Shown: positions 17,806 through 27,621, counted from the stretch's first letter. The stretch: DNA of 37,049 nt from Actinomycetes bacterium (GCA_021792405.1 JAJYUU010000036.1:1-37049), one strand, 5' to 3'. Numbers and translations are program-made. Notes: generated from the letters alone by a model not told the origin.

Positions 17806-19665
17806 ATGCACGGTCCTATCCGGCAAGCCCGCCACTGGTTCGTTGTCATGACCGCCGCGCTCTTAGCAGCGGGCCTGGGAGGTGCTGTCACCGCAGTCGC
17901 GTCATCCGGCACGACGGACCATCCCCGCAGGGTGCCGCCCCCGGCCGCCGCGGCAGGCCGCAGCGTGTCCGGCGGCACGGCGGCCGGACAGGGTCAGCGA
18001 TCGGGGCAGGCAGGGCAGACGGGGCAGGCGGCCGGCAATTCGGAATTCGCGACTACAGCCAATCCGGTGACGCTGGATCCTCCCGTCGCCGTTCCGCCGA
18101 CCAGGCCGGTGGTGGTCACAGTCGCCAGCAACGCGGCGTTCGGAAACGGGCCGCCGCCGTACACCTCCACGGTGAGCCTGCCACGAGGCCGCTGGGCCAA
18201 GGTAGTGCTCGACGTGACGGGCACCGAGAAAGGCGTGCAGTACGACCGGCTGTGCGAGGTATTCGACGGCGCCGCCCAGATCTTCCTCGGAGTCACCCCC
18301 GAGCCCACGCCGGCCGGCATCACCTGGCACGTGCAGAAGGACGTGACCGGTTACCTGCCGATCCTGACCGGCAGCCGCACCTTCTCCACCTACGTCGACA
18401 ACTACCTGAGCAGCACCGACACGGGCATCCCGACCATCACCGTGAAGCTGCTCTTCTATCCGGCTGGCGGCGGCTTCAGGCCCGCCCGGCCGGCCAGCCC
18501 AGGCTCGCCGGCCCTCGCCGGAGACGCGATCAACGAGGAAGGCCCGGCGTCGCCGGCGCGCGCCCCCGGCGTCCCGACCCAGGTGGTGCCGATCCTGCCG
18601 GCCGGCGCGACCAACACCCTGAACACCGTGAACAGCGGTCAGACCCTGACCGCCACGGTGACATTGCCCGCGAACATCACGACAGCCACTTTGGACCTGT
18701 ACGCGGTAGGCCAGATTGACGACGAGTTCTGGTGGGCGGAAGTACCGGCGTTCCGCGAGATCGAGGTGTCGATCGACGGCAAGCCAGCCGGGGTGGTCTG
18801 GCCGTACCCGTATGTCTACACCGGCGGAGTCAACCCGCTGATCTGGCGGCCGCTCACCGGCGTCCACACGATGGATATCCCGTCCTACCGGCTGGACCTG
18901 TCACCGTTCGCCGGCGAACTGGGCGGCAGCCACACGATCAGCCTCACCGTCGTCAACAACGCCGGATACTGGCTCGCCGGCGGCAGCCTGCTGATCACCG
19001 CGGGCGGCCATGCCACGAGCGGGGCAGTCGGCACCGATACCCTGACGTTTCCTACGTCGTCGCAGATCACGACCGTTGACGGTCTCGGCTCATCGCAAAA
19101 TCCGGTGAGCAGCGAGTCTGCTGCGAAGAGCTACGAGATCTCTGGTCAGGTCACCCAGGGTCATCGCACGTGGACCGACACCGTCCGGCAGTCACTGCAG
19201 TTCGGCAACGACCAGACCAGCATCGACCCGTCCTGCTCCGGACCGTGCTACCAGTGGGTACATGGCGAACAGACGCAGTCATCGTCGGACACCGTGTCCG
19301 GCGCCGGACTGTCGTATACCAGCCGGGATCAGTCAAGCTGGACCATCGATGCCCCCAACGGGTACCTGGCTAACTCCAGCGGGTCGGATTTCCTGCTGCC
19401 CGCCGCAGTGAACCAGCAGCTCACCGACCTTGCCACGGCCAGCGGCTGGCTCACAGGCCGATACCGGACCGTCCTGTCGGAGAGCATCATCGGCTACGGG
19501 TCGCTGGAGGAGAACGGCAGCACGGTGCCGGTAGAAGACGGCGACACGACAGGCACCATCACCAGTCAGTCGTCCGGCAACGGCGGCGCGAGCAGCTACG
19601 TGCGGACCGTCGTCACCCGCGGCGGCGTGATCGTGCAAGATCTGATTGTCGGGCCGACTGGCTGA
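17806..19665 (+). CDS. Secreted PNGase A-type glycopeptidase (peptide-N4-(N-acetyl-beta-glucosaminyl)asparagine amidase A family)
   Basis: This 619-residue exported protein resembles almond PNGase A. Enzymes of that family hydrolyse the amide between Asn and the N-glycan. ATG 17806 follows a strong GGGAGGA ribosome-binding site. Residues 1-34 form a signal peptide (Arg/His start, hydrophobic core, AVTAVASS). A Pro/Gly/Gln-rich linker spans about 40-95. Core blocks at 98-218 (PVVVTVASNAAFG, YDRLCEVFDGAAQIFLGVTPEP, WHVQKDVTGYLPIL) and 295-370 (DDEFWWAEVP, FREIEVSIDGKPAGVVWP, YTGGVNPLIWRPLTG) align well by eye with PNGase A. A Ser/Thr/Gly-rich C-terminal part (about 400-619) is of unknown function. 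It lies just before a glycosylasparaginase, separated by a hairpin. No anchor motif is visible. Confidence 0.85.
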   Translation: MHGPIRQARHWFVVMTAALLAAGLGGAVTAVASSGTTDHPRRVPPPAAAAGRSVSGGTAAGQGQRSGQAGQTGQAAGNSEFATTANPVTLDPPVAVPPTRPVVVTVASNAAFGNGPPPYTSTVSLPRGRWAKVVLDVTGTEKGVQYDRLCEVFDGAAQIFLGVTPEPTPAGITWHVQKDVTGYLPILTGSRTFSTYVDNYLSSTDTGIPTITVKLLFYPAGGGFRPARPASPGSPALAGDAINEEGPASPARAPGVPTQVVPILPAGATNTLNTVNSGQTLTATVTLPANITTATLDLYAVGQIDDEFWWAEVPAFREIEVSIDGKPAGVVWPYPYVYTGGVNPLIWRPLTGVHTMDIPSYRLDLSPFAGELGGSHTISLTVVNNAGYWLAGGSLLITAGGHATSGAVGTDTLTFPTSSQITTVDGLGSSQNPVSSESAAKSYEISGQVTQGHRTWTDTVRQSLQFGNDQTSIDPSCSGPCYQWVHGEQTQSSSDTVSGAGLSYTSRDQSSWTIDAPNGYLANSSGSDFLLPAAVNQQLTDLATASGWLTGRYRTVLSESIIGYGSLEENGSTVPVEDGDTTGTITSQSSGNGGASSYVRTVVTRGGVIVQDLIVGPTG

Positions 19666-19719
19666 GCTGTCGGCAGCGTCCTTAGCAGAAGCTGAGTCTC
19701 CCGGCTTTGGGTCACGGCT

Positions 19720-19761
19720 GGGAACGGGCAGGATGGGGCCAGCCCCGACTTGCCCGTTCCC
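19720..19761 (+). terminator. Hairpin between the PNGase A gene and the glycosylasparaginase gene
   Basis: The arms gggaacgggca (19720-19730) and tgcccgttccc (19751-19761) are perfect inverted repeats of 11 bases. Between them a second small stem (ggggc/gcccc) can form. There is no T-tract, which is common in high-GC actinobacteria. It lies 55 bp after the PNGase A stop and 50 bp before the asparaginase start, so it probably ends or attenuates the upstream transcript. Confidence 0.7.
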
Positions 19762-19790
19762 GCTATTTCGCGGAATCCAGCCGGCCGATC

Positions 19791-19860
19791 CGGCAGAAGG
19801 GACAGGGCAGCGTGCTGACCGTCGTTGCCAGCGAGAACGGCAGCTTCGGGCTGCCCGCCG
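19791..19860 (+). repeat. Repeat copy C: glycosylasparaginase 5' end
   Basis: The ribosome-binding site and first 16 or so codons of the intact asparaginase match 16531-16600 with about six mismatches. Upstream of 19783 the match to the scar stops, so the intact gene has lost the amidohydrolase tail that precedes its counterpart in the scar. Confidence 0.88.
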
Positions 19861-20708
19861 CCTGGAGGATACTGCAGGACGGGGGGTCTGCCCTCGACGC
19901 CGTCGAGGCCGGAGCGCGGGCCGTCGAGGACAACCCGGCCGACCACACCGTGGGATATGCGGGTCACCCTAACATCGACGGGATCGTCGAACTGGATGCT
20001 TCCATCATGGACGGCGCGACCCGCCGGGCCGGGGCCGTGGGCAGCCTGCAGGGCTATCGGCACGCCATCACGGTCGCGCGCGCGGTCATGGAGCGGACCC
20101 CGCATGTGCTGATCACCGGGAGCGGCGCTGCCCGGCTGGCCGCCGAATTCGGCGCGACGCAAGAGAACCTGCTGACCGAGGGCGAGCACGCGTACTGGGC
20201 CGCGGAAGTCGGCGGCAGCAAGGCCGGCCTGCTGGCCCAGGTCCGGCAGTTCACTCGCGATCCGCGCGACGGCGCAGGCACCGTCGACTTCCTGGCAATC
20301 GATCGCAACGGGAACCTGGCCTCCGCGGTATCGACCAGCGGCTGGGCGTTCAAGCACCCAGGCCGCCTCGGCGACTCGCCGATCATCGGAGCCGGCAACT
20401 ACTGCGATAACCGGTATGGCGCCGCGGCCTGCACCGGCTGGGGTGAGCTAGCGATCCGCGCCTCGACCGCGCACACCGCGGTGATGGCAATGGCCCGCGG
20501 CGCCTCCCCCGCCGAGGCTGCCGCGATTGCCTTGCGTGACCTATTCGAACTGCCGACCGACGGCCTCCTGCCGCTGATGCACATCGTCGTGCTCAGCCCG
20601 TCCGGTGAACATGCCGCCGCGACGACGATGGCAGGCGCTCGCTATGCCTGGCAAGCCGGGAGCATGACCGAGCTCACCGTCTCCGACCGGCTCGTCGTGC
20701 AGCCATGA
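19812..20708 (+). CDS. Glycosylasparaginase (N4-(beta-N-acetylglucosaminyl)-L-asparaginase), Ntn hydrolase
   Basis: This is a 298-residue family T2 Ntn hydrolase. The precursor should self-cleave before T157 (in DGAG/TVDFLAIDRNG) to give alpha and beta chains, with that Thr as nucleophile. Family signatures are STSGWAFKHPGRLGDSPIIG, GAGNYCDNRYGAAACTGWGE and an N-terminal ALDAVEAGARAVEDNP. The KHPGRLGDSPIIGAG stretch resembles aspartylglucosaminidase more than plain isoaspartyl peptidase, so cleavage of GlcNAc-Asn to aspartate is the likely reaction. There is no signal peptide. GTG 19812 was chosen because of GAAGGGACAGGG upstream and because the same start is conserved in the scar at 16552. 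Confidence 0.88.
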   Translation: MLTVVASENGSFGLPAAWRILQDGGSALDAVEAGARAVEDNPADHTVGYAGHPNIDGIVELDASIMDGATRRAGAVGSLQGYRHAITVARAVMERTPHVLITGSGAARLAAEFGATQENLLTEGEHAYWAAEVGGSKAGLLAQVRQFTRDPRDGAGTVDFLAIDRNGNLASAVSTSGWAFKHPGRLGDSPIIGAGNYCDNRYGAAACTGWGELAIRASTAHTAVMAMARGASPAEAAAIALRDLFELPTDGLLPLMHIVVLSPSGEHAAATTMAGARYAWQAGSMTELTVSDRLVVQP

Positions 20709-20814
20709 TGAGCAACGGCGCGGCTCGCGGCGACGCGGTATCCGCTCTGCAGCAGGCTGCGGACTTCTTCGGCAAGCCGCGTGGCCACGCCGCACCGGTG
20801 CCGCGGCCCGCTTG

Positions 20815-21111
20815 TCATGGCGTGCGCGCGACGTTGAGGCGCAGGACCACATCGACGACCGAGCCCTCCCCGATCGCCTCCGCTCGCTGCACCGCCGCCT
20901 TGACCGGCACTAGGTAGCGGCCGTCCTTGGAAAAGAGCGCAGTGGTGAACTCGGTGTCGCCGATGGTGACATGGACCGGCACCTGGCCCCAGTAGATCAG
21001 GCCGCGGGCCTCCTCCTTGAGTTCCTCGCTGTCCTCCTGCGTCATGGCCACGAACAGGTACGGCGCCGGCCCGCGCCACTCGATCACGTCGCCGGTGAAG
21101 GTCCACTCCAT
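20815..21111 (-). CDS. DUF1905 family protein
   Basis: This is a small protein of 98 residues starting at ATG 21111 (MEWTFTGDVIEWRGPAPYLF); an ATG at 21141 would add ten residues. The pattern of a first strand with W, a middle YWGQVPVHVTIGDTEFTTALF and the end YLVPVKAAVQRAEAIGEGSVVDVVLRL is typical of DUF1905, a small beta-barrel domain of unknown function often fused to or near YdeI-type proteins. It is convergent with the glycosylasparaginase; about 100 bp between the stops shows no recognisable gene. Confidence 0.8.
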   Translation of the reverse strand: MEWTFTGDVIEWRGPAPYLFVAMTQEDSEELKEEARGLIYWGQVPVHVTIGDTEFTTALFSKDGRYLVPVKAAVQRAEAIGEGSVVDVVLRLNVARTP

Positions 21112-21181
21112 GCGCCTATCATCGGGGATGCGCCGACGCATCGCGGATGCGCCCGGCCGGCGGTCCGGTCCTGGCCCGGCG

Positions 21182-22612
<1,431 letters not shown>

Positions 22613-22628
22613 CTAGGCGAATGTGCTA

Positions 22629-22697
22629 AGAAAGTCTCCATCTGCTGATCAGCATGATCAATACCTGAAGAAATTACTAGACAACTTGCTTAGCAGG
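22629..22697. promoter_or_regulatory. AT-richer operator/promoter region upstream of the tyrosine phenol-lyase
   Basis: This region is conspicuously less GC-rich than its surroundings. It contains a near-palindrome of two TGATCA boxes separated by GCA (22646-22660), 52 bp upstream of the lyase start. A spaced inverted pair tgctaag (near 22624) / cttagca (near 22687) also brackets it. These features suit a regulator-binding site and promoter for the minus-strand gene; the regulator is unknown. The remaining sequence to 22826 holds no recognisable gene. Confidence 0.45.
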
Positions 22698-22826
22698 CGC
22701 GAAGCGCCGTGCCCGCCTGATAGGCAACCTGAGCGGCTCAGCCCCGTGCTGCGTGAACTCGGCCAGACCCGGGAAATCGGCGCCGACACCTCCGGCGGCT
22801 GATTCCGGCCAGCGCGACCGCGCGAG

Positions 22827-23711
22827 TCATATCGTGCCGGCAGCCCGGAGGCTGGCTAGTCGGCTCGGCTCGATCTGCAGCAGCCCGGCGTAAATCTCAT
22901 CATTGTGCTCGCCTAGCTCGGGGCCAAGGCTGCGCACCGATCCTGGCGTGTCCGACAACCGCGGCACCACCGCCTGCACCGGGAACTCGCCCAGCCGGGA
23001 GTGCGTCAGCCGCTGGATGGCGTCGCGCGCAAGGAAGTGCGGGTCGCTGAACATGTCCTTGGTGACGTAAATACGGCTGGCAGGCACCCCGTGCTCGGCC
23101 AGCAGCGCAAGCAGCGGCTCGGTCCCCAGTGTCGCGGTCCAGTGAGCTGATAGCCGGCCAGCTCCCACTCCGGCAGCACGGATTCCATCAGCGCTAGCAC
23201 TGACTCGTAGATCGCGGAATCCACCACCTGACCCCGGCCGGTGCGATGCCGGGCCTGTAGCGCGAGCACCGCGCCCATCGCCGCGAACGTCGCGGTCAGC
23301 GAGTCACCGAGCGATATCCCGATGCGGGACGGCGGCCGGTCCGGCTCGCCGGTCAGGTATCGGATGCCGCCCATCGCCTCACCCACCGAACCGAGGCCCC
23401 AGCGTGCCCGGCCGGAAATTTTCCACTAGGACGTCGCTGACCGCGGCTAGCTGGCGCACCAACTGCTGTCCATCGGGCTGGCGCAGGTCCGCCGTGACCG
23501 ACTTCTTGTTCCTGGCGATGATCGGCCAGTGCAGCGACAGGCCATCGACTTTCTGCGGGCCCCACTCCCGCATCGGATCTCCGCCCGCTGGGTCCTCCAC
23601 CTTGATGACTTCCGCGCCGAAGTCACCGAGCAACTGCCCGCAGAACGGTCCCGCGATCAGCGACCCGCACTCGATCACCCGGATCCCGGCAAGGGGGCCT
23701 GCTCCGTCCAC
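22827..23711 (-). pseudogene. CaiB/BaiF family CoA-transferase, decayed
   Basis: Three reading frames carry consecutive parts of one type III CoA-transferase. The N-terminal part runs from GTG 23711 (VDGAGPLAGIRVIECGSLIAGPFCGQLLGD...ENFRPGTLG) with a good ribosome-binding site GGAGAG. The middle part continues in another frame from about 23390 (VGEAMGGIRYLTGEPDRPPSR...YESVLALMESVLPEW). The C-terminal part is in a third frame below 23165 (LLALLAEHGVPASRIYVTKDM...HNDEIYAGLL). About 40 residues are missing at the first junction and more at the second, so the gene retains roughly 300 of the usual 400 residues and cannot make an intact enzyme. It lies between the phenol-lyase and a VOC protein. 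Confidence 0.85.
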
Positions 23712-23821
23712 GACACTCTCCTGGTCAGCCAACGATCCAGCTTCCCAGCGGCGCAGCGCGCGCAGGTGCGCTGGCAGAGGCGATCCTGGTCCGATGCAGC
23801 CGGTGCGCGATCGGGTGACAG

Positions 23822-24388
23822 CTAAACCCGCACGCCGGTGCGATCGGCGGCGGTCTTCGGCTCGTGCCGGACGTCGCCGGGCTGGCCCATCACCCGGCGC
23901 CAGCACGCGAACTCCAGCAAGATCCCGTCCGGGTCCTGGAAGTAGAACGAGCGGACGAAGACGCCGGGGTGCAGTTCGCGCGCAACACCGAACTCGCTGT
24001 CGTCGTGATCCACGACGGGGCTTACGCGCACGCCCTTGGCCTCCAGCTTCCCCCTGTACTCGAGGAACTTCTCCTCGGGCACGTTGAAGGCCACGTGGTT
24101 CATCGAGCCCACCGCACTCGTCCACTCCCCCTGGCCCGGCAAGGTCACCGGCGCCGACAAGCCCGGAACTGCGTCCGGGTTGTCGGGGAACCAGAAGAAC
24201 GCCAGCGCGTTACCCCCGCCCATGTCGAAGAAGAAGTGCTGGCCCTGGCCGCCCGGCAGGTCGAGCGTCTTGATCAGCCGCATGCCCAGCACCTGCGTGT
24301 AGAACTCGACAGTGCGCTTCATGTCCGAGCAAACCAGCGCCAGGTGGTTGACTCCGCCGAGGTCGAACTCCTCGTTTCGCCACTCCAT
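23822..24388 (-). CDS. VOC-family protein (glyoxalase/extradiol dioxygenase fold)
   Basis: This protein of 188 residues has a two-module vicinal-oxygen-chelate fold. Candidate metal ligands are H15 (GGVNHLALVCSD), H98 (SMNHVAFNV) and E159 (DGILLEFACW). The region FYTQVLGMRLIKTLDLPGGQGQHFFFDMGGGNALAFFWFPD is typical. The N-terminal pattern fits ring-cleavage or glyoxalase-like members, but substrate is not readable. ATG 24388 follows GAGGAGG with five bases spacing, which decides the start. The neighbouring phenol-lyase and CoA-transferase suggest aromatic or amino-acid catabolism, an inference only. Confidence 0.82.
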   Translation of the reverse strand: MEWRNEEFDLGGVNHLALVCSDMKRTVEFYTQVLGMRLIKTLDLPGGQGQHFFFDMGGGNALAFFWFPDNPDAVPGLSAPVTLPGQGEWTSAVGSMNHVAFNVPEEKFLEYRGKLEAKGVRVSPVVDHDDSEFGVARELHPGVFVRSFYFQDPDGILLEFACWRRVMGQPGDVRHEPKTAADRTGVRV

Positions 24389-24537
24389 CAAGTCCTCCTC
24401 GAGCGCCGGGAACGGCGCAGCAGACCGGTGCGCTCACCTGACCCAAATCTAAGCTCAGCTTCGGTTTCGCACCAGATGCCCCTCGTCAGCCGTGCTGACG
24501 GCTCACGCGGGGCCCAGGCGTCAGACCGCAGGTAGCG

Positions 24538-25612
24538 TCAGCCGGTCGGCTCGGGAGCCGCCCTGGTAATGCGCTCGGCCTCCAGCACGACATCGCTCTC
24601 GCCTGACGCTTCGTCCAGGCTCTTTCCAGCGGGCTCGGGCAACAGGAACGTGAGCAGGAGCCCGACCACGAGAACGCCGCGAACAACCGCATGGCCCCGG
24701 CGACCCCGAAGTCGGTCTTGATCACCGGCAGCAGGAACACGCCGATGAACGCGCCGACTTTCGCCACCCCGGCGGCTATGCCGTGGCCGGTTGTCCTGGC
24801 ACTAGTCGGGAAGATCTCCGCCGGCAGGACGAACGTCGTGGTGTTCGGCCCGAACTCGGCGAAGAAGTAGCTGAAACCGAACAGCACCAGGAACGGCGCA
24901 ACTGTCGTGGTCACATTCGGGATTACGCCGATGAGCAGGAACGCCAGGCCCATGAAGAAGAACCCGATCATCTGCAGCAGCCGATGACCGATGCGGTCCA
25001 TGAAATGTGCCGCCAGGTAGTAGCCGGGAACCGCGGCGATCGCGAACACGAACCACGTCCCGGCGGTGCCGATCAGCCACAGCAGGTAACGGCGGTCGGT
25101 CAGGAACTGTTGCAGGCTGAGCCGTGACCGTTGCTCGCCATCGGCCGAGGCCCGGATCACGCCCTCGGAATAGGCCGCGATGTCAGCGGCGGCCAGGTCC
25201 GCCTGGCCCTGGACACGGGCCCGGTACCGCGGCGACTCGGGCATCTTGCGGCGGAGGTAGAGGACCACTGCGGCGGGAACGGCGCCAAGAGCCAGGATGA
25301 TCCGCCAGACGTAGTCTTCGTTCATCCCGGTGGACAGCAGGGACAGCCCGGCAATGTACCCGCAGATGGTGCCGAGCGCCTGCATGGAGAACACCAGCGC
25401 GACGAGCCTGCCACGCGAGCGCCGGTTGCTGAACTCGCTCATGAGCACCGCTGATACCGGGTAGTCGCCGCCGGCCCCGATGCCGAGGATGAAGCGGAAG
25501 ATGACCAGCAAGAGGACGTTCGGCGCGAACGCGGAGGCCAGCGCACCGACCACCATGAGCGCGGCCTCCAGCAGGTGACAACTGGCAGACGACTGAGAGA
25601 ACCCCGCCGTCT
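24538..25612 (-). pseudogene. MFS transporter (phosphate/aromatic-acid type), decayed
   Basis: This resembles major facilitator proteins of the phosphate:H+/sugar symporter type: LILGIGAGGDYPVSAVLMSEF-like motif, RGRLVALVFSMQALG, YLRRKMPESPRYRARV and a conserved EFGPNTTTFVLPAEIFPTSARTTGHGI. Three defects are visible. The first two membrane helices are missing, since homology begins at LLEAALMVVGALASAFAPN near 25570. The central part jumps from WFVFAIA to AVPGYYLAAHFMDRIG, losing several tens of residues. A frameshift near 24680 moves the end into another frame (LLLTFLLPEPAGKSLDEASG...), which stops at 24538-24540. It should be non-functional. Confidence 0.82.
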
Positions 25613-25615
25613 CGG

Positions 25616-26848
25616 TTATCGGGGCGTTGCACGTGCGGACCATCCGTCTGGCGGCAGGATTGGCAGGTCCGCGGGCACGGTTTCCGGGTACTTCAGCCCG
25701 GCTCCGGTATTGAGAACCACCACCTCGTCGGTCTCGGCCAGCCAGCCCGATTCCCGTAGCCGGGCAACCGCCGCCAGGCAGGCAGCACCTTCCGGGCAAA
25801 TCCACGTTCCCTCAGCGTGCGCGAGCCGGGCCTGCGCGGCCAGCAAGTCCGCATCCGGCACCGCGACCGCGCAGCCGCCGGTCTCGCGGACCGCCTGCAG
25901 GACGAGGAAGCCGCCGAGCGGCGCGGGCACGGTGAGCCCGAATGCGCACGTGCGCGCCTGCGGCCATGGCGACGTAACATCCGCGCCGGACTCGAACGCG
26001 GTGACGATGGGGGCGCAGCCGGCCGCCTGCACAGCCACGAGCCTGGGCCTGCCGGAGCCGATCCAGCCGAGCTCGGCCAGTTCGGCGAGCACCTTCCAGA
26101 TGCCGATCAGGCCGACGCCGCCGCCGACCGGGCAGACGATGACATCGGGCAGCCGCCAGCCGAGCTGCTCGATGATCTCCAGCCCGATGGTCTTCTTGCC
26201 CTCGAGCCGGTAGGGCTCTTTCAGCGTGGAGACGTCCTGCCAGCCGGGCCGCTGCCCGACCACCGGCGCGAGCATGCGTCCCGCGTCGTTGATCAGGCCG
26301 TCCACGACATAGGTCTCCGCACCGGTCGCCACGCACTCCGACCGGGTGATCAGCGGCGCGTCGGCGGGCATGGCGACCAGGAACGGCAGTGCCGCTCGAG
26401 CGCAGTACGCTGCCCACGCCGCGCCCGCGTTCCCGTTCGTGGGCATCGCGACGCCCGCCGCGCCGAGCTCGGCAGCGCGGGAGACACCCACCGCGGCCCC
26501 CCTGGCCTTGAAGGTCGCGGTCGGCAGCGGTCCCTCGTCCTTCATCAGCAGGCGCGGCACGCCGAGCGCGCGGCCGAGCCGCGGCAACGGCAGCAGCGGC
26601 GTCATGCCCTCGCCGAAACTGACCACGAAGCCGGGCCCGCTCACCGGCAGCAGCTCGTGGTAACGCCAGAGCGATGGCTCCCGCCCGGCGATGTCAGCAG
26701 GCGTCACCTGGCCGGCCGCGACTGCCAGGTCGTACCGTGCCAGCAGCGGCGCCCCGCACCCGCAGGTGCCGTGCAACTCGCCGGAGTCGAAACGGGCAGT
26801 GCAGCGCGAGCACTCCAGATGGCTGAGCGCGGAATATCGCCGATCCAT
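25616..26848 (-). CDS. Threonine synthase-like PLP enzyme
   Basis: This is a 410-residue fold-type II PLP enzyme. It has an N-terminal zinc-ribbon (ECSRCTARFDSGELHGTCGCG, residues 12-32), then the PLP lysine K114 in LPTATFKARG, an NGNAGAAWAAY substrate loop and the phosphate-binding PVGGGVGLIG. The arrangement matches threonine synthase (phosphohomoserine to threonine), but paralogues of this type also act as other beta-eliminating or diaminopropionate-type enzymes, so the substrate is uncertain. ATG 26848 precedes the zinc ribbon by about ten residues. The region 26849-27072 upstream contains no recognisable gene. The decayed MFS gene begins immediately after its stop. Confidence 0.83.
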   Translation of the reverse strand: MDRRYSALSHLECSRCTARFDSGELHGTCGCGAPLLARYDLAVAAGQVTPADIAGREPSLWRYHELLPVSGPGFVVSFGEGMTPLLPLPRLGRALGVPRLLMKDEGPLPTATFKARGAAVGVSRAAELGAAGVAMPTNGNAGAAWAAYCARAALPFLVAMPADAPLITRSECVATGAETYVVDGLINDAGRMLAPVVGQRPGWQDVSTLKEPYRLEGKKTIGLEIIEQLGWRLPDVIVCPVGGGVGLIGIWKVLAELAELGWIGSGRPRLVAVQAAGCAPIVTAFESGADVTSPWPQARTCAFGLTVPAPLGGFLVLQAVRETGGCAVAVPDADLLAAQARLAHAEGTWICPEGAACLAAVARLRESGWLAETDEVVVLNTGAGLKYPETVPADLPILPPDGWSARATPR

Positions 26849-27072
26849 GCCATCATCCTGCCCGACCGGTCGGCGCTGCGCCTCAGTTGCGTGGCCCGGC
26901 GTCGTGCTCAACCTCGCCCCGCGCCAGCGGCTGCCGCCAGTCGGGCCGTTCCGCAGCCGGCCGCAGCACCTCCGATTCGTCGGCGCCGCCGACTGCTGGG
27001 CGCGTATCGAACCGCGCCCGCGGGCCGGCTGCGGCTGCGCGACGCGTGACGAGGAAACAGCCCGTTCCCGGC

Positions 27073-27126
27073 CATGATCCTTGAGAGTTAGGTAGGTCAG
27101 GGCATGCCTAACTCTCAAGGATCATG
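27073..27126. repeat. Perfect 20-bp inverted repeat with 14-nt loop
   Basis: The arm catgatccttgagagttagg (27073-27092) is exactly the reverse complement of 27107-27126. The loop is 14 bases. The structure begins 6 bp after the stop codon of the DUF1801 gene (minus strand), so it may be its terminator, but no T-tract follows on either side. A perfect stem this long and less GC-rich than the surroundings could equally be a small mobile repeat. Confidence 0.85.
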
Positions 27127-27131
27127 TGAAA

Positions 27132-27584
27132 TTAGCTCACTGCTTTCGCCACCAGCGCACTGATCCGGGCCTCGTCGGCGGCCGTCAGGTCCGTGGTGAG
27201 AGCGAAGTCGGTCGGCCACATAGTGCCCTCATCAATGCTGGCCTTGTCACTGAAGCCGAGGGTGGCGTACCTGGTCTTGAACTTCTCCGCGGGCTTGAAG
27301 AAGCAGACGACAGTGCCGTCCAGCGCATAGGCGGGCATCCCGTACCAGGTCCGCGGCGACAGGGCCGGCGCACTGGCGGTGATGAGCGCATGCAGCCGCT
27401 CGGCCAGCGCCCGGTCTGGCTCGGCCATCTCGGCGATCTTCGCCCGAACCTCGCTCTCCCCGTCTGCCTTGGCCGCCGCCGCCTTCAGTTCCCTGGCGCG
27501 CTCCTTCATCGCCGCCCGTTCCTCGGGGGTGAACCCGGCGGACGTCCTGCGGGTGCTGCTGGCGGGCTTCTGCGCGTCGTTCAT
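27132..27584 (-). CDS. DUF1801 (YdhG-like) family protein
   Basis: This 150-residue cytoplasmic protein starts at ATG 27584 ([30 protein letters not shown]), behind AAGGAG. The first 60 residues are a charged helix. The second part ([34 protein letters not shown]...[12 protein letters not shown]) is the DUF1801 domain, a TBP-like fold with unknown function; some members are reported as iron chaperones. Its 5' leader contains a 15-bp tandem duplication that includes an extra AAGGA. It is divergent from the sigma factor gene. Confidence 0.82.
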   Translation of the reverse strand: MNDAQKPASSTRRTSAGFTPEERAAMKERARELKAAAAKADGESEVRAKIAEMAEPDRALAERLHALITASAPALSPRTWYGMPAYALDGTVVCFFKPAEKFKTRYATLGFSDKASIDEGTMWPTDFALTTDLTAADEARISALVAKAVS

Positions 27585-27591
27585 CGGTGTC

Positions 27592-27621
27592 TCCTTGTCA
27601 GTACGGTCCTTGTCAGTACGG
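27592..27621. repeat. 15-bp tandem duplication in the leader of the DUF1801 gene
   Basis: Two identical adjacent copies of tccttgtcagtacgg occur at 27592-27606 and 27607-27621. On the minus strand each copy ends with AAGGA, so the unit duplicates a ribosome-binding-site-like sequence just upstream of ATG 27584. Confidence 0.9.
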
